Positions 34,205-42,712 of a stretch of DNA of 64,000 nucleotides are shown here, piece by piece. The stretch spans positions 496,001 to 560,000 of the forward strand of contig CAWIMD010000001.1 in assembly GCA_963837165.1 (NCBI GenBank), written 5' to 3'. The stretch is from JAENWD01 sp963837165. GTDB lineage: Bacteria > Acidobacteriota > Vicinamibacteria > Vicinamibacterales > JAENWD01. The translations under genes were made by a program, and so were the position numbers. Each line of letters starts with the position of its first letter. Position 1 is the stretch's first letter. The notes under the pieces are model-generated. The model was not told the DNA's origin. It worked only from the letters and a program-made list of their open reading frames with translations, and did not search any database.

Positions 34205-35929
34205 ATGCTTCTGGGTGATCTGCTGGCGAGAATGGCAGGTGTGGCTCGTCCGGCGGCCGTCGGACTGGTCATCGCAGGCACGCTGGCGGCCGCGGACGGG
34301 GCCAGTTCGTCCGCGCCGCCGGACCCGGGACCGTTCCCGGTCTCGATCCGCGTGGATGCCGGCCAGACCATGGGTCCCCTCGAGCCGGTCTGGCGGTTCT
34401 TCGGCGCCGACGAGCCCAACTACGCCTACATGCCTGACGGCGAAAAGCTGATCGGCGAGCTCGGCGCGCTCGCTCCTGGGCAGGTGTATTTCAGGGCGCA
34501 CAACCTGCTGACCAGCGGCGATGGCACCCCTGCGCTCAAGTGGGGATCGACCAACGCCTACACCGAGCGCGACGGCCGAGCGGTGTACGACTGGGCCATC
34601 CTCGACCGCATCTTCGACACGTATCTCCGGCACCACGTGCGGCCGTACGTCGAGATCGGCTTCATGCCCGAAGACCTGTCCACGCATCCGCAGCCGTATC
34701 GACACACCTGGTCTCCCACCGCGCGCTACAACGAGATCTTCACCGGGTGGAGCTATCCGCCCCGCGACTACGGGGCATGGCGCGACCTGGTGCAGGCCTG
34801 GGTCGCGCACGCGGTGGCGCGCTACGGCAGAGACGAGGTGGCGCACTGGTACTGGGAAGTCTGGAACGAGCCCAACATCGGCTACTGGCACGGCACGCCC
34901 GGGGAGTTCCTCGCGCTCCACGACTACGCCATCGACGGCGTCAAGCGTGCGCTGCCGGAGGCGCGCGTCGGCGGCCCGGACGTCGCGGGCGACGGCGGCC
35001 GCTTCACCGGCGAGTTCCTCGACCATGTCCTCCACGGCCCCAACCGCGCCAACGGCACGGGCCGGACCCCGCTCGATTTCGTGTCGTTCCATGCGAAGGG
35101 ACAGCCGTCCTTCGTGGACGGCCACGTGCGGATGGGCATTGCGAACCAGCTGGCGACGGTTGACCGCGGATTCACGCTGGTTGCCGGCGTCCCCGAGCTC
35201 GAGGGCATCCCGGTGGTCATCGGCGAGTCGGACCCGGATGGCTGCGCCGCCTGCCAGGGTCCGCAGCTCGCCTACCGCAATACGACGATGTACTCCAGCT
35301 ACACCGCCGCGAGCCTCGCGCGGATCCTGGATCTGGCCGACCGGCACCACGTGAACCTCGAGGGCGCGCTCACCTGGGCGTTCGAGTTCGAGGGGCAGCC
35401 GCTGTTCGCCGGGTTCAGGCAGCTGGCGACCGGCGGCATCGACCTGCCGGTGCTGAACGTCTTCCGGATGCTCAGCCGCATGGAGCCAACACGCGTGGCC
35501 GTTGCGAGCGATCACGCCGTCGCGCTGGACTCGATGATCGCGTCGGGCGTCCGCGCTGCGGCCGACGTGTCGGCGCTCGCGAGCCGAGGCAGCCGCTCGC
35601 TGACCGTCCTCGCCTGGCACTACCACGATGACGATGTGCAGGGCCCGGCGGCGGAGGTGACGCTGACCGTGACAGGCCTCGGCGCCGTGTCACACGCGGG
35701 CGTGGAGCAGCTGCGCGTGGATGCGACGCACGGCAACGCCTACGCGGCCTGGCTGGCGATGGGATCTCCCGGGACGCCGACCGCAGCCGAGCGTGCCGCC
35801 CTCGAACGGGCCGCGCAAATCCGGCCCGCGGGTCCGGCTGCCCCGACGACGCCCGTCTCGCGCGGGACCTGCACACTTCACCTCACGCTGCCGCGCCAGG
35901 CGGTGGCGATGGTGCGTCTCGTCTGGTAA
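34205..35929 (+). CDS. GH39-like glycoside hydrolase
   Basis: 574 residues from the ATG with AGGAGGT five bases upstream; the in-frame GTG at 34199 overlaps that site and is less likely. A signal peptide (about 1-30) leads to a TIM barrel (VSIRVDAGQTMGPLEPVWRF). The acid/base is Glu222 in EVWNEPNIGYW and the probable nucleophile is Glu341 in VVIGESDP. The C-terminal part is a beta-sandwich as in GH39 beta-xylosidases. It should release xylose or iduronate-like residues from polymers outside the cytoplasm. It is divergent from vapBC. Confidence 0.87.
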   Translation: MLLGDLLARMAGVARPAAVGLVIAGTLAAADGASSSAPPDPGPFPVSIRVDAGQTMGPLEPVWRFFGADEPNYAYMPDGEKLIGELGALAPGQVYFRAHNLLTSGDGTPALKWGSTNAYTERDGRAVYDWAILDRIFDTYLRHHVRPYVEIGFMPEDLSTHPQPYRHTWSPTARYNEIFTGWSYPPRDYGAWRDLVQAWVAHAVARYGRDEVAHWYWEVWNEPNIGYWHGTPGEFLALHDYAIDGVKRALPEARVGGPDVAGDGGRFTGEFLDHVLHGPNRANGTGRTPLDFVSFHAKGQPSFVDGHVRMGIANQLATVDRGFTLVAGVPELEGIPVVIGESDPDGCAACQGPQLAYRNTTMYSSYTAASLARILDLADRHHVNLEGALTWAFEFEGQPLFAGFRQLATGGIDLPVLNVFRMLSRMEPTRVAVASDHAVALDSMIASGVRAAADVSALASRGSRSLTVLAWHYHDDDVQGPAAEVTLTVTGLGAVSHAGVEQLRVDATHGNAYAAWLAMGSPGTPTAAERAALERAAQIRPAGPAAPTTPVSRGTCTLHLTLPRQAVAMVRLVW

Positions 35930-35961
35930 ATCGTCAATCGTCAATGATCAATAATCAATGA
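35930..35961. repeat. Class F repeat: CGTCAAT/ATCAATG units
   Basis: ATCGTCAATCGTCAATGATC followed by AATAATCAATGA, an AT-rich simple array that exactly fills the gap between convergent GH39 and outer-membrane protein genes. The composition is strikingly different from the high-GC flanks. Confidence 0.8.
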
Positions 35962-36576
35962 CTACGGCGTGACCGGATGATCCTCGAAGTGATAGAGGAC
36001 GTTCACGCCGAACGTCGGTACGGCGTGCAGGCTCGAGCCGGTGAACGCAAACACTCCGCTCACGTCCGGCCGCACGGACATGTGGCGGGTCAGGTACAGG
36101 TTCAGGCCCGTGCCCAGGGTGAACGCCGGGTCCGTGAAGCTGTGGCCGACGCGGACCGCCGTGGCGTGGCTCTGCTCGATGCGATCCCGGTAGAACGCCG
36201 GCACATCGGTCGCGTTTGGTCCGGTCGAGAAGTGATACAGGCCAAAGCCCGCCGACACGAACGGCACCGCCGGCCGGGTGTGCGTCAGGCCGACAGTGGC
36301 CGAGATGGCCGCTGTAAAGGCATCGCTGCCGGCGCCGCGGTCGAGCCAGCGTGCGCTCCCGTCGATCGAGAACGTGGGCGTCAGCTCCCAGCCCATGGTC
36401 ATGCCGCCGAAGGCGCCGGTCGTCGAGGAGTCCGTGGCCACACCAGCCGACGCGCCGAGCGTCGTGCCGTGCGTCCAGCCGTTCTCCAGGGCTGCAGGCG
36501 GAGCCTGGGCTGAGGCGGTCGCTGCGACGGCGGACAATACGCCGGCGAACAGGAGAGTCAGGCGAGTAGGGGGCAT
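35962..36576 (-). CDS. Outer-membrane beta-barrel protein
   Basis: 204 residues from the ATG placed 8 bases after GGAG (36582 is an alternative). A signal peptide (TLLFAGVLSAVAATASAQ) is followed by alternating hydrophobic strands (LGASAGVATDSSTTGAFGG, VGLTHTRPAVPFVSAGFGLYHF, PAFTLGTGLNLYLTRHMSVR, VPTFGVNVLYHF) typical of an eight-strand OmpW/OmpA-like barrel. It lacks a terminal Phe, ending HFEDHPVTP. The function is unknown. Confidence 0.75.
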   Translation of the reverse strand: MPPTRLTLLFAGVLSAVAATASAQAPPAALENGWTHGTTLGASAGVATDSSTTGAFGGMTMGWELTPTFSIDGSARWLDRGAGSDAFTAAISATVGLTHTRPAVPFVSAGFGLYHFSTGPNATDVPAFYRDRIEQSHATAVRVGHSFTDPAFTLGTGLNLYLTRHMSVRPDVSGVFAFTGSSLHAVPTFGVNVLYHFEDHPVTP

Positions 36577-36723
36577 GGGCATCACTCCGGGGCCGCCGCC
36601 GGGCAACCCCGTTGTCTATTCCTGCAAGTCGGCTGCCGCGCGGACGCCTGGATCCGGCGGGCCGATTCGATACAGCACAGCCATACCGACGGGAAATCGG
36701 CGCCATGCCCCCGTGAGGAAATG

Positions 36724-36747
36724 GAGCCGCCGGATTCGCGGCGGCTC
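36724..36747 (-). terminator. Hairpin after the Rieske operon
   Basis: A perfect 9-bp stem GAGCCGCCG/CGGCGGCTC around a six-base loop, 8 bases beyond the stop of the last Rieske gene. On the leftward strand it is followed by CCATTTCCT, a weak T-tract. Confidence 0.55.
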
Positions 36748-36754
36748 GCTCGGA

Positions 36755-37252
36755 TCAGGCGACCGAGATCGTGAGCACGCCGTTCGAGAACGTCGTCCCG
36801 AACGACGAGAGCCCGCGCGGCGCGGGCCCCCCGACCACCTGTCCGTTCAGCGTGAACGTCGAGCCGTGGCAGGGACACACGTAGTCGGGGCTGCGGAAGC
36901 CCGTGATCGTGCAGGTCTGGTGCGTGCAGATGGCCGTGAGCGCGGCGAACGTGTTCTGTGTGGGCTGCGCCACGAGGAACGCGCGTCCGGACGCGCTCAC
37001 CAGCGCCGCGCCGCCAACGGCGTTCAGCGGCGACGCGCTGTCGATGTTCAGGGTGATCGTCCCGTTACTGATCGCGCTCGAGATCACCGGCAGCGCCGTG
37101 AAGCTCCCGCCAGACGGCCCAACGGGATTGCCCCCGCCGCCGCATCCGGGCAGCAGCACGCCCAGCGCGGCGACCGACGCCGCCTGACACACCTGCTGAC
37201 AGAACTCGCGGCGGCTGGTCGATTCCTTCGACACGACATCGAGACGCTTCAC
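36755..37252 (-). CDS. Rieske [2Fe-2S] protein, disulfide type, Tat/lipoprotein signal
   Basis: 165 residues. SRREFCQQ is a twin-arginine motif, and LLPGC (Cys37) could be a lipobox, so the protein is likely envelope-bound outside the inner membrane. Rieske box 1 is CTHQTC (Cys109, His111, Cys114) and box 2 is CPCHGS (Cys126, Cys128, His129). Cluster ligands are Cys109, His111, Cys126 and His129, with Cys114-Cys128 as disulfide, the high-potential type seen in bc1/b6f and arsenite oxidase. It is last in a leftward run with a second Rieske protein and two His-bearing membrane proteins, suggesting electron transfer through the membrane. Confidence 0.93.
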   Translation of the reverse strand: MKRLDVVSKESTSRREFCQQVCQAASVAALGVLLPGCGGGGNPVGPSGGSFTALPVISSAISNGTITLNIDSASPLNAVGGAALVSASGRAFLVAQPTQNTFAALTAICTHQTCTITGFRSPDYVCPCHGSTFTLNGQVVGGPAPRGLSSFGTTFSNGVLTISVA

Positions 37253-37292
37253 GATGCTCTCCAGGAAAGAGGGAAACGGGAACGGACCGGCC

Positions 37293-37829
37293 TCAGAGCG
37301 TGACGACGGCGGCGGTCCACTCGGCCGGCTGCTGATCCGAGCGGATCACCCGGCTCAGGTCCACGACGATCGAGTCGCCCGAGCGCTGGATCGGCAGCCG
37401 ATCCATGTTCCGCGTCGCGCGGCCCGTGATGAACGTGCCGTCCGGCTGGTATTTGGAGCCGTGCCGCGGGCACTGGAACCGGTGATCGTCCGCGCGCCAC
37501 CGGAGCGCCGTGTTCTCGTGGGGGCATGCGAGGTTGAAGGCGATGACCTCCTGCTGCACCCGCGCGATGATGACCTCGGAGTCACGGTCGATCGTGACAC
37601 CGTCGGCCGACGGGATGGGGTAGCTCCGCTCGTTGGGCCCCTGGGGAGTGCCGGCGGCGAAGCTCACCGGAAGCGCCTTCGCCGTGGCGCCGCCGAGCTC
37701 GAACGCGACGGCCGTGGCCAGCGCCGCGAAGGCCGCCCGGCCGATGAACTCGCGACGTGACGACTCGCATCCCGCGCACGCGTCGTCGTCTCTTCCGCGG
37801 ACCTGCTGTACTGACAATCTGCGCGACAC
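37293..37829 (-). CDS. Rieske [2Fe-2S] protein, disulfide-less type, Tat signal
   Basis: 178 residues with SSRREFIGRAAFAALATAVA as Tat signal. Cluster ligands are CPHENT (Cys102, His104) and CPRHGS (Cys120, His123). The disulfide cysteines of bc1-type Rieske proteins are absent, as in ferredoxin-like Rieske domains, so its potential should be lower than that of the neighbouring Rieske protein. Two Rieske proteins of different type in tandem suggest consecutive electron carriers. It lies 40 bases before the next Rieske gene and 30 bases after the membrane gene. Confidence 0.93.
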   Translation of the reverse strand: MSRRLSVQQVRGRDDDACAGCESSRREFIGRAAFAALATAVAFELGGATAKALPVSFAAGTPQGPNERSYPIPSADGVTIDRDSEVIIARVQQEVIAFNLACPHENTALRWRADDHRFQCPRHGSKYQPDGTFITGRATRNMDRLPIQRSGDSIVVDLSRVIRSDQQPAEWTAAVVTL

Positions 37830-37859
37830 GATGGACTCCCGACAGGGAAGAAGAAGCGC

Positions 37860-38345
37860 TCAGGCCGCCGCGGTGAGCAGCGTGCCGACGAACAGTAAGA
37901 CGATCCAGAGGGCCAGACTGGCGGCCGAGCCCACGGCCAGGCGGCGCCATGCGGTGGGCTGGCCCGCTATCCGCTCGGCGAGCACCAGGCCGCCGCCATT
38001 GGCGAACAGCAGCACGACCAGCGCGATCTTGGTCCAGTAGACCGGCGAGTGAAAGAACGTGTCGGTGTCGGCGGCCGTCATCAGCAGGCCGCTGGCCGCC
38101 ACCAGCACGAGCGCGGGCACCACCGTGCGGTGCGCGCGCCGGAGCATCGCCACGGCATCGCTCCGCGCCTGCGCGTCACCGCGCGCCGCCCGGAGTACGG
38201 CGCGGTCGGCGGTGATGGCCGTACCGCCGCCGATGACGAGCGCCGCGACGTGCAGGAAGCGGACCGACACGGAGACCAGGCGCTGATCGCTGTACGTCGA
38301 GCCCCACCAGGCCAGCGCGTCGTGCACGCTCAGTGGCAGCGACAT
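37860..38345 (-). CDS. Four-helix membrane protein, CopD-like
   Basis: 161 residues with four predicted helices (VSVRFLHVAALVIGGGTAI, RTVVPALVLVAASGLLMTAA, WTKIALVVLLFANGGGLVLA, LAVGSAASLALWIVLLFVGT). His residues sit at the ends or inside helices 1-3 (RFLHV, AHRTV, FHSPVY), a pattern compatible with heme b or copper binding. It resembles the CopD/DUF-type four-helix group but I cannot assign it firmly. It follows the next membrane gene by 2 bases, so the two are very likely co-translated and could form a heterodimer. Confidence 0.8.
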   Translation of the reverse strand: MSLPLSVHDALAWWGSTYSDQRLVSVSVRFLHVAALVIGGGTAITADRAVLRAARGDAQARSDAVAMLRRAHRTVVPALVLVAASGLLMTAADTDTFFHSPVYWTKIALVVLLFANGGGLVLAERIAGQPTAWRRLAVGSAASLALWIVLLFVGTLLTAAA

Positions 38346-38347
38346 GG

Positions 38348-39079
38348 TCAGCGTCCCAACAGCATGATGAGGTAGCCTGCCGTCGCCACACCGATCGACG
38401 TGAAGGCGATGGCACGGTGCGCGCCGCGGCTGCCGCCTTCACCCTCGCGGTTCGGTGCCAGCGCGCCGGTGGCGACGAACCCGGCGTCGGCCCCCAGCAT
38501 GAGCAGGCCGTGGGCCACCCGCAGCCCGTGATGTGACGGATCCTTCCAGCCCTCCTTCAGGTTCCAGAGCCCCGTCACGGTGTTGACGCCGAAGAGCGCG
38601 CCGATGCCGCCCGCCACCCACTGATGTGCGGTGCGCTGGCCGTCGGTGAACCCGCCGTTGTAGAGCTTCTGGCCGAGGTACACCTCCGTGGCGAAGAGCG
38701 GCAGCGTGGCGACGCTGGCGTACACGTGGATCCTGCGCCGCAGGTTGTAGGCGCGGCTGTACTCGAACGACCGCGGCCTCGCGTTGACCGGCTCCTGTCC
38801 GGTCTGCTGCCCGGCAGCGGGCGGTGCCCCAACGGCGTCGGCCTCCAGGGCCACCGCCAGGCCGCCGGTGCTGACGAGAGACGATGGCGCGGCCGTCTCC
38901 CCAGTGGCTGGGGAAAACAGCACACGCCACGCGGGCGAGGGCGCCTGCGTGGCGGTCTGGTCGGGATGCGACCAGTTCACGTCCCAGGGATTACGTGACG
39001 CGGCGGACGCGTACGTCGCGTGAAAACCGAAGACCACCAGGATCAGCAGCAGGAGCAGCGATCTCGAGTAGGAAGACAA
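38348..39079 (-). CDS. Four-helix His-rich membrane protein, cytochrome b561-like topology
   Basis: 243 residues with a signal-like first helix (LLLLLILVVFGFHATYASA), a Pro/Ala-rich periplasmic segment (about 28-100), then four helices, each with His near its start: RIHVYASVATLPLF, AHQWVAGGIGALFG, VAHGLLMLGADAGF and AHRAIAFTSIGVAT. Paired His on four helices is the layout of b561-type diheme proteins, so I infer a heme-b membrane electron carrier. No exact family is recognised. Its genomic neighbours (two Rieske proteins, another four-helix protein) support a redox function. Confidence 0.78.
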   Translation of the reverse strand: MSSYSRSLLLLLILVVFGFHATYASAASRNPWDVNWSHPDQTATQAPSPAWRVLFSPATGETAAPSSLVSTGGLAVALEADAVGAPPAAGQQTGQEPVNARPRSFEYSRAYNLRRRIHVYASVATLPLFATEVYLGQKLYNGGFTDGQRTAHQWVAGGIGALFGVNTVTGLWNLKEGWKDPSHHGLRVAHGLLMLGADAGFVATGALAPNREGEGGSRGAHRAIAFTSIGVATAGYLIMLLGR

Positions 39080-39318
39080 CGCGTTCCTCCGGGGGTAGAA
39101 GGGGAGCCTGCGTCGTGTTTCCGGCCTGAACTGGGGGATTTCTCTCGGCGCGTGAACGCTGGCACGGTGTGCTGACGGTGCAAGAGAGATGCCGCGAGAG
39201 AGCCCCGCATTTCGGCCTCGTCACACGTCGCCCGACCTCAATTCGGGGCGCTTTCGTCTCCTGAGGAGGGCGAGAGAGGACGGGTGGGTCCCCGCCGCGA
39301 CGAGGTGAGGTGGGGGAG

Positions 39319-39552
39319 TCAGGTGCGTGGAAGGGCCGCGCGGACGGCCGCCACGATCGCGTCCTCGGCCGGGAAGCCGTTCACGTCCTTCCGGGCGACG
39401 ATCGCCTCGTCCACGCGCACCGTGAACTCGCCGCGCCCGCCCTCGACCAGGGCGACGTTCAGGCCGGTGGCGTCGGTGATGAGCGCCGCCGCACGGGCGG
39501 CGCGGGGACGGTAGTTTCAGACCCGGCAGTACCGGATGCTGACGGTCGGCAT
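39319..39552 (-). CDS. SelW/Rdx-family selenoprotein (in-frame UGA)
   Basis: Reading through the TGA at 39517-39519 gives a 77-residue protein MPTVSIRYCRVU then NYRPRAARAAALI, with Cys9 and Sec12 in the CxxU redox motif. The remainder (GRGEFTVRVDEAIVARKDVN, then GFPAEDAIVAAVRAAL) matches the Rdx/SelW/SelT thioredoxin-like family in length and motif order (GxFxV, then NGFP and a C-terminal helix). Conservation continues on both sides of the TGA, which argues against a pseudogene. A hairpin of bacterial SECIS type lies 13 bases after the TGA. GGGGGAGAG precedes the start, with an alternative ATG at 39558. Standard gene callers would miss it. It is upstream of the Rieske run, same strand. Confidence 0.8.
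39483..39503 (-). promoter_or_regulatory. Putative bacterial SECIS hairpin
   Basis: On the leftward strand an 8-bp perfect stem GCGCCGCC/GGCGGCGC encloses loop CGUGC. The loop starts 21 bases after the UGA (39517-39519) and has G among its first two positions, both as expected from the published bacterial SECIS model. It would recruit SelB and Sec-tRNA during translation of the SelW-like gene. Confidence 0.6.
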
Positions 39553-39612
39553 ACGCATCTCTCCCCCGTACTGTATTTGAAATCACGGCCGCCGCGCACG
39601 TACGATTCCGCC

Positions 39613-42531
39613 ATGCACCTCAGCCCATTCCGAGGCATCCCGATCGCCGCCGGCGTGCTGGCGCTGACGGCGGGTCCGGCAACCGCGGCCTCGTACTACA
39701 CGACGCGGCTCGACGATGCGAGTGCCGTGTATCTGACCGCGGATCGATTCCCCGTGCGTGCCGACGGCGTGGCGGACGACACCGCCGCCATCCAGGCCGC
39801 GATCGACCGCGTGCAGGAGACCACCGTGCAGGGGATCGTGTTCGTGCCCGAGGGCCGCTATCGGCTGACGCGCACGGTGAACGTCTGGCCCGGCATCCGC
39901 GTCATCGGCTACGGCCGGAGCCGGCCGGTGTTCGTGCTCGCCGACCGTGCGCCCGGGTACGACGATCCGGCGCACGAGCAGTACCTCGTCTTCTTCGCGG
40001 GCGCGCGGCGCAGCAGCGGGCCGCAGCCGGACGCGAACCCGGGCACGTTCTACTCGGCGCTGAGCAACGTGGACCTCGAGATTGGCGCCGGCAATCCCGG
40101 CGCCGTGGCCGTCCGCGGCCGCTACGCCCAGCATTGCTTCCTGGCGCACATGGACGTCCGCGTGGGATCGGGCCTTGCCGGCGTGCACGGCACGGGCAAC
40201 GTGATGGAGGATGTGCGCTTCACCGGCGGCGAGTACGGCATCTGGACCGAACGCCCGTCGCCCGGCTGGCAGTTCACGGCGGTGGATGCGACGTTCGAGG
40301 GGCAGCGCACGGCCGCCATTCGCGATCACGAGGCCGGGCTGACGCTGGTGCGCCCGACCGTGCGCGGCGTGCCGACCGCCATCGACATCGACCCGGGGGC
40401 CATCGAGGAGCTCTGGATCAAGGACGGGCGCCTGGAGGACATCTCCGGTCCGGCGATCGTCATCTCGGCCGAGCACAGCGCGCTCACCCAGATCAACGTG
40501 GAGGACGTCGCGTGCCGGCACGTGCCGGTCTTCGCGCGCTTCCGTGAGAGCGGACACACGGTGACCGGCCCGGCCAACACGTACCACGTCCGCGCGTTCT
40601 CGCACGGGCTGACGCTCCAGGACGTCGGCGCCGAGCCCGCCATGGCCGATCGCTTCGACGCCGAGCCGCTGGCCGCCCTCCCGCCACCCGTGCCGTCCGA
40701 CCTGTCGCCGCTGCCACCGGCCGACACCTGGGTCAACGTGCGCGCGCTCGGTGCCAAGGGCGACGGGGCCACCGACGACACGGAGGCGTTCCGCCGGGCG
40801 ATCGCGGCGCATCGGGCAATCTACCTGCCGTCCGGCCATTACGTCGTGAGCGACACGCTGGCGCTCGGGCCGGAGACCGTGCTCATCGGGCTCAACCCGA
40901 GCACGACGCAGATCGATCTGCTCGATCGGACGCCGGCGTTTCAGGATGTCGGGCCGCCAAAGCCCGTCGTCGAGACGCCGCCTGGCGGCACCAACATCCT
41001 GATCGGGCTCGGCATCTACACCGGCGGCATCAACCCGCGCGCCGTCGGCATCAAGTGGCAGTCGGGTGCGAGCGCGCTCGTGAACGACGTGCGCCTGCTT
41101 GGCGGGCACGGCACGAACCGGATGGACGGCACCCGCGAGAACGCGTACAACAACACCCACACCGGGGATCCGGAGCTCGCGCGACGCTGGGACGGGCAGT
41201 ACCCGAGCCTCTGGGTCACCAACGGCGGCGGAGGGACGTTCTTCGACATCTGGACGCCGAGCACGTTCGCGCAGGCCGGCATGGTCGTGTCCGACACGTC
41301 TACGCCCGGGCGGGTGTACCAGATGTCGAGCGAGCATCACGTGAGGCACGAGGTGCAGCTGCACCGCGTGGCGCACTGGCAGATCTACGCCCTTCAGACC
41401 GAGGAGGAGCGCGGCGAGGGTGGATTCGCGCTGCCGGTCGAGATCGACGACTCGACCGATATCACGTTCGCCAACTTCTTCGCGTATCGCGTCATCAGCA
41501 CGTTCCAGCCGTTCCCGTGGGCGATCACCGTTGCGCGCTCCAGCGACATCCGGTTCAGGAACGTCCACTGCTACAGCAACAGCAAGGTGTCATTCGACGC
41601 GGCCGTCTACGACCGCGATCACGAGATCGAGGTGCGGCAGCGCGAGTTCTCGCGCCTCACCATCTCGGGGCAGCCGCCCGCCCCGCGCCCGCCGTCCGCG
41701 TCGGCTGTCGTCGAGCCTGGCGCCTCGGTCGAGCGGCTTGCCGGCGGCTTCTACGACATCTCGGGCGGCGCCTCGGACCGGACGGGTGACTTCTTCTTCG
41801 TGGACGCGCACTGGCAGCGGATCTACCGCTGGACGGCCGCGTCGCGACAGCTCGCGGTCGTTGCCGACAGCCCGGTCGATCCGGTGAACCTGGCCGTGGA
41901 CGCGTCGGGCGCGCTGGTCGTGGTCTCCTACGCCGGCAACGGGACCGTGTACCCGTTCGCGCCCGGTGCGCACGGCTACGAGATCCGCGTGGTCCCTGCC
42001 AGCCCTGTCGTGCCGCGGCCGCAGGCGGCGGCCGCGCTGCCCGCGGGCGACTGGCGCGTCAACCCCGAGGCGCTCGCCCGGCCCGTCGCCCAGTACGTGT
42101 CGCCTGACGGGACCGTGTACATCCCGGCCGGCGAGGACTTCGTCAGCGGCGCGACCAGCTGGGGCGTGAAGAGCAGCGCGCAGATTCGCGGGTTCGGCCT
42201 GGCCAGGGCGAGGCCTGGCGATCGCGTGTACGTCACCGACGAGGCCGCTCATACGACGCTGGCGGGCACGCTCGGGGCCGACGGGAGTGTCCCGGAGCTG
42301 ACGACGTTCGCGTACCGCGGGGGGGAAGGCGTCGCGGTGGATGCGCAGGGCCACGTCTACATCGCGGCCGGGCAGATCTACGTCTACGACGCGAGCGGCC
42401 GTTTCCTCGAGACGATTGCCGTCCCCGAGCGTCCGCTGCAGCTCGTGTTCGGCGGGCCCGACGGGCGGACGCTGTTCGTGCCGGCGCGGACCGCGCTGTA
42501 TGCCATCCGGATACGGTTCCCGGGCCGCTAG
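39613..42531 (+). CDS. Double pectate-lyase-3 beta-helix protein with C-terminal propeller
   Basis: 972 residues, signal peptide ending TAGPATAA. Two right-handed beta-helix domains of the Pectate_lyase_3/GH55 type each open with the family signature: FPVRADGVADDTAAIQAAID (about 35-55) and VRALGAKGDGATDDTEAFRR (about 375-395). The duplicated layout is that of GH55 beta-1,3-glucanases. From about residue 710 a beta-propeller like SMP-30/NHL follows (FVDAHWQRIYRWTAASRQLA, QGHVYIAAGQIYVYDASGRF). It is probably secreted and acts on or binds a polysaccharide. It starts 60 bases from the divergent selenoprotein gene. Confidence 0.85.
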   Translation: MHLSPFRGIPIAAGVLALTAGPATAASYYTTRLDDASAVYLTADRFPVRADGVADDTAAIQAAIDRVQETTVQGIVFVPEGRYRLTRTVNVWPGIRVIGYGRSRPVFVLADRAPGYDDPAHEQYLVFFAGARRSSGPQPDANPGTFYSALSNVDLEIGAGNPGAVAVRGRYAQHCFLAHMDVRVGSGLAGVHGTGNVMEDVRFTGGEYGIWTERPSPGWQFTAVDATFEGQRTAAIRDHEAGLTLVRPTVRGVPTAIDIDPGAIEELWIKDGRLEDISGPAIVISAEHSALTQINVEDVACRHVPVFARFRESGHTVTGPANTYHVRAFSHGLTLQDVGAEPAMADRFDAEPLAALPPPVPSDLSPLPPADTWVNVRALGAKGDGATDDTEAFRRAIAAHRAIYLPSGHYVVSDTLALGPETVLIGLNPSTTQIDLLDRTPAFQDVGPPKPVVETPPGGTNILIGLGIYTGGINPRAVGIKWQSGASALVNDVRLLGGHGTNRMDGTRENAYNNTHTGDPELARRWDGQYPSLWVTNGGGGTFFDIWTPSTFAQAGMVVSDTSTPGRVYQMSSEHHVRHEVQLHRVAHWQIYALQTEEERGEGGFALPVEIDDSTDITFANFFAYRVISTFQPFPWAITVARSSDIRFRNVHCYSNSKVSFDAAVYDRDHEIEVRQREFSRLTISGQPPAPRPPSASAVVEPGASVERLAGGFYDISGGASDRTGDFFFVDAHWQRIYRWTAASRQLAVVADSPVDPVNLAVDASGALVVVSYAGNGTVYPFAPGAHGYEIRVVPASPVVPRPQAAAALPAGDWRVNPEALARPVAQYVSPDGTVYIPAGEDFVSGATSWGVKSSAQIRGFGLARARPGDRVYVTDEAAHTTLAGTLGADGSVPELTTFAYRGGEGVAVDAQGHVYIAAGQIYVYDASGRFLETIAVPERPLQLVFGGPDGRTLFVPARTALYAIRIRFPGR

Positions 42532-42538
42532 CCGGCGG

Positions 42539-42712
42539 GGCAGACCTGAAGGTCTGCGACGGGGCAGACCTGAAGGTCTGCGCTACATGCGGCGCGCGCC
42601 TCTCATGTAGCGCAGGCCTTCAGGCCTGCCTGCGATGCTTTCCTCGTGTAGCGCAGGCCTTCAGGCCTGCCTGCGATGCTTTCCTCGTGTAGCGCAGGCC
42701 TTCAGGCCTGCC
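42539..42712. repeat. Class B repeat cluster, five copies
   Basis: Two copies in one orientation (42539-42557, 42563-42588: GGCAGACCTGAAGGTCTGCG) and three in the other (42605-42630, 42647-42671, 42688-42712: TGTAGCGCAGGCCTTCAGGC then CTGCC). The last three recur at an exact 41-base period with the spacer TGCGATGCTTTCCTCG. The cluster fills the gap between two convergent genes. Confidence 0.9.

Noticed and set aside
39517..39519. TGA as an ordinary stop making the SelW-like gene a pseudogene
   Set aside because: Family-like sequence continues in frame after it, the codon sits exactly at the redox position of CxxU, and a SECIS-like hairpin follows at the right distance.
42605..42712. Possible CRISPR array (41-base period)
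   Set aside because: The repeated unit includes the spacer, copies occur in both orientations nearby, and no cas genes are present. It is a class B repeat cluster.
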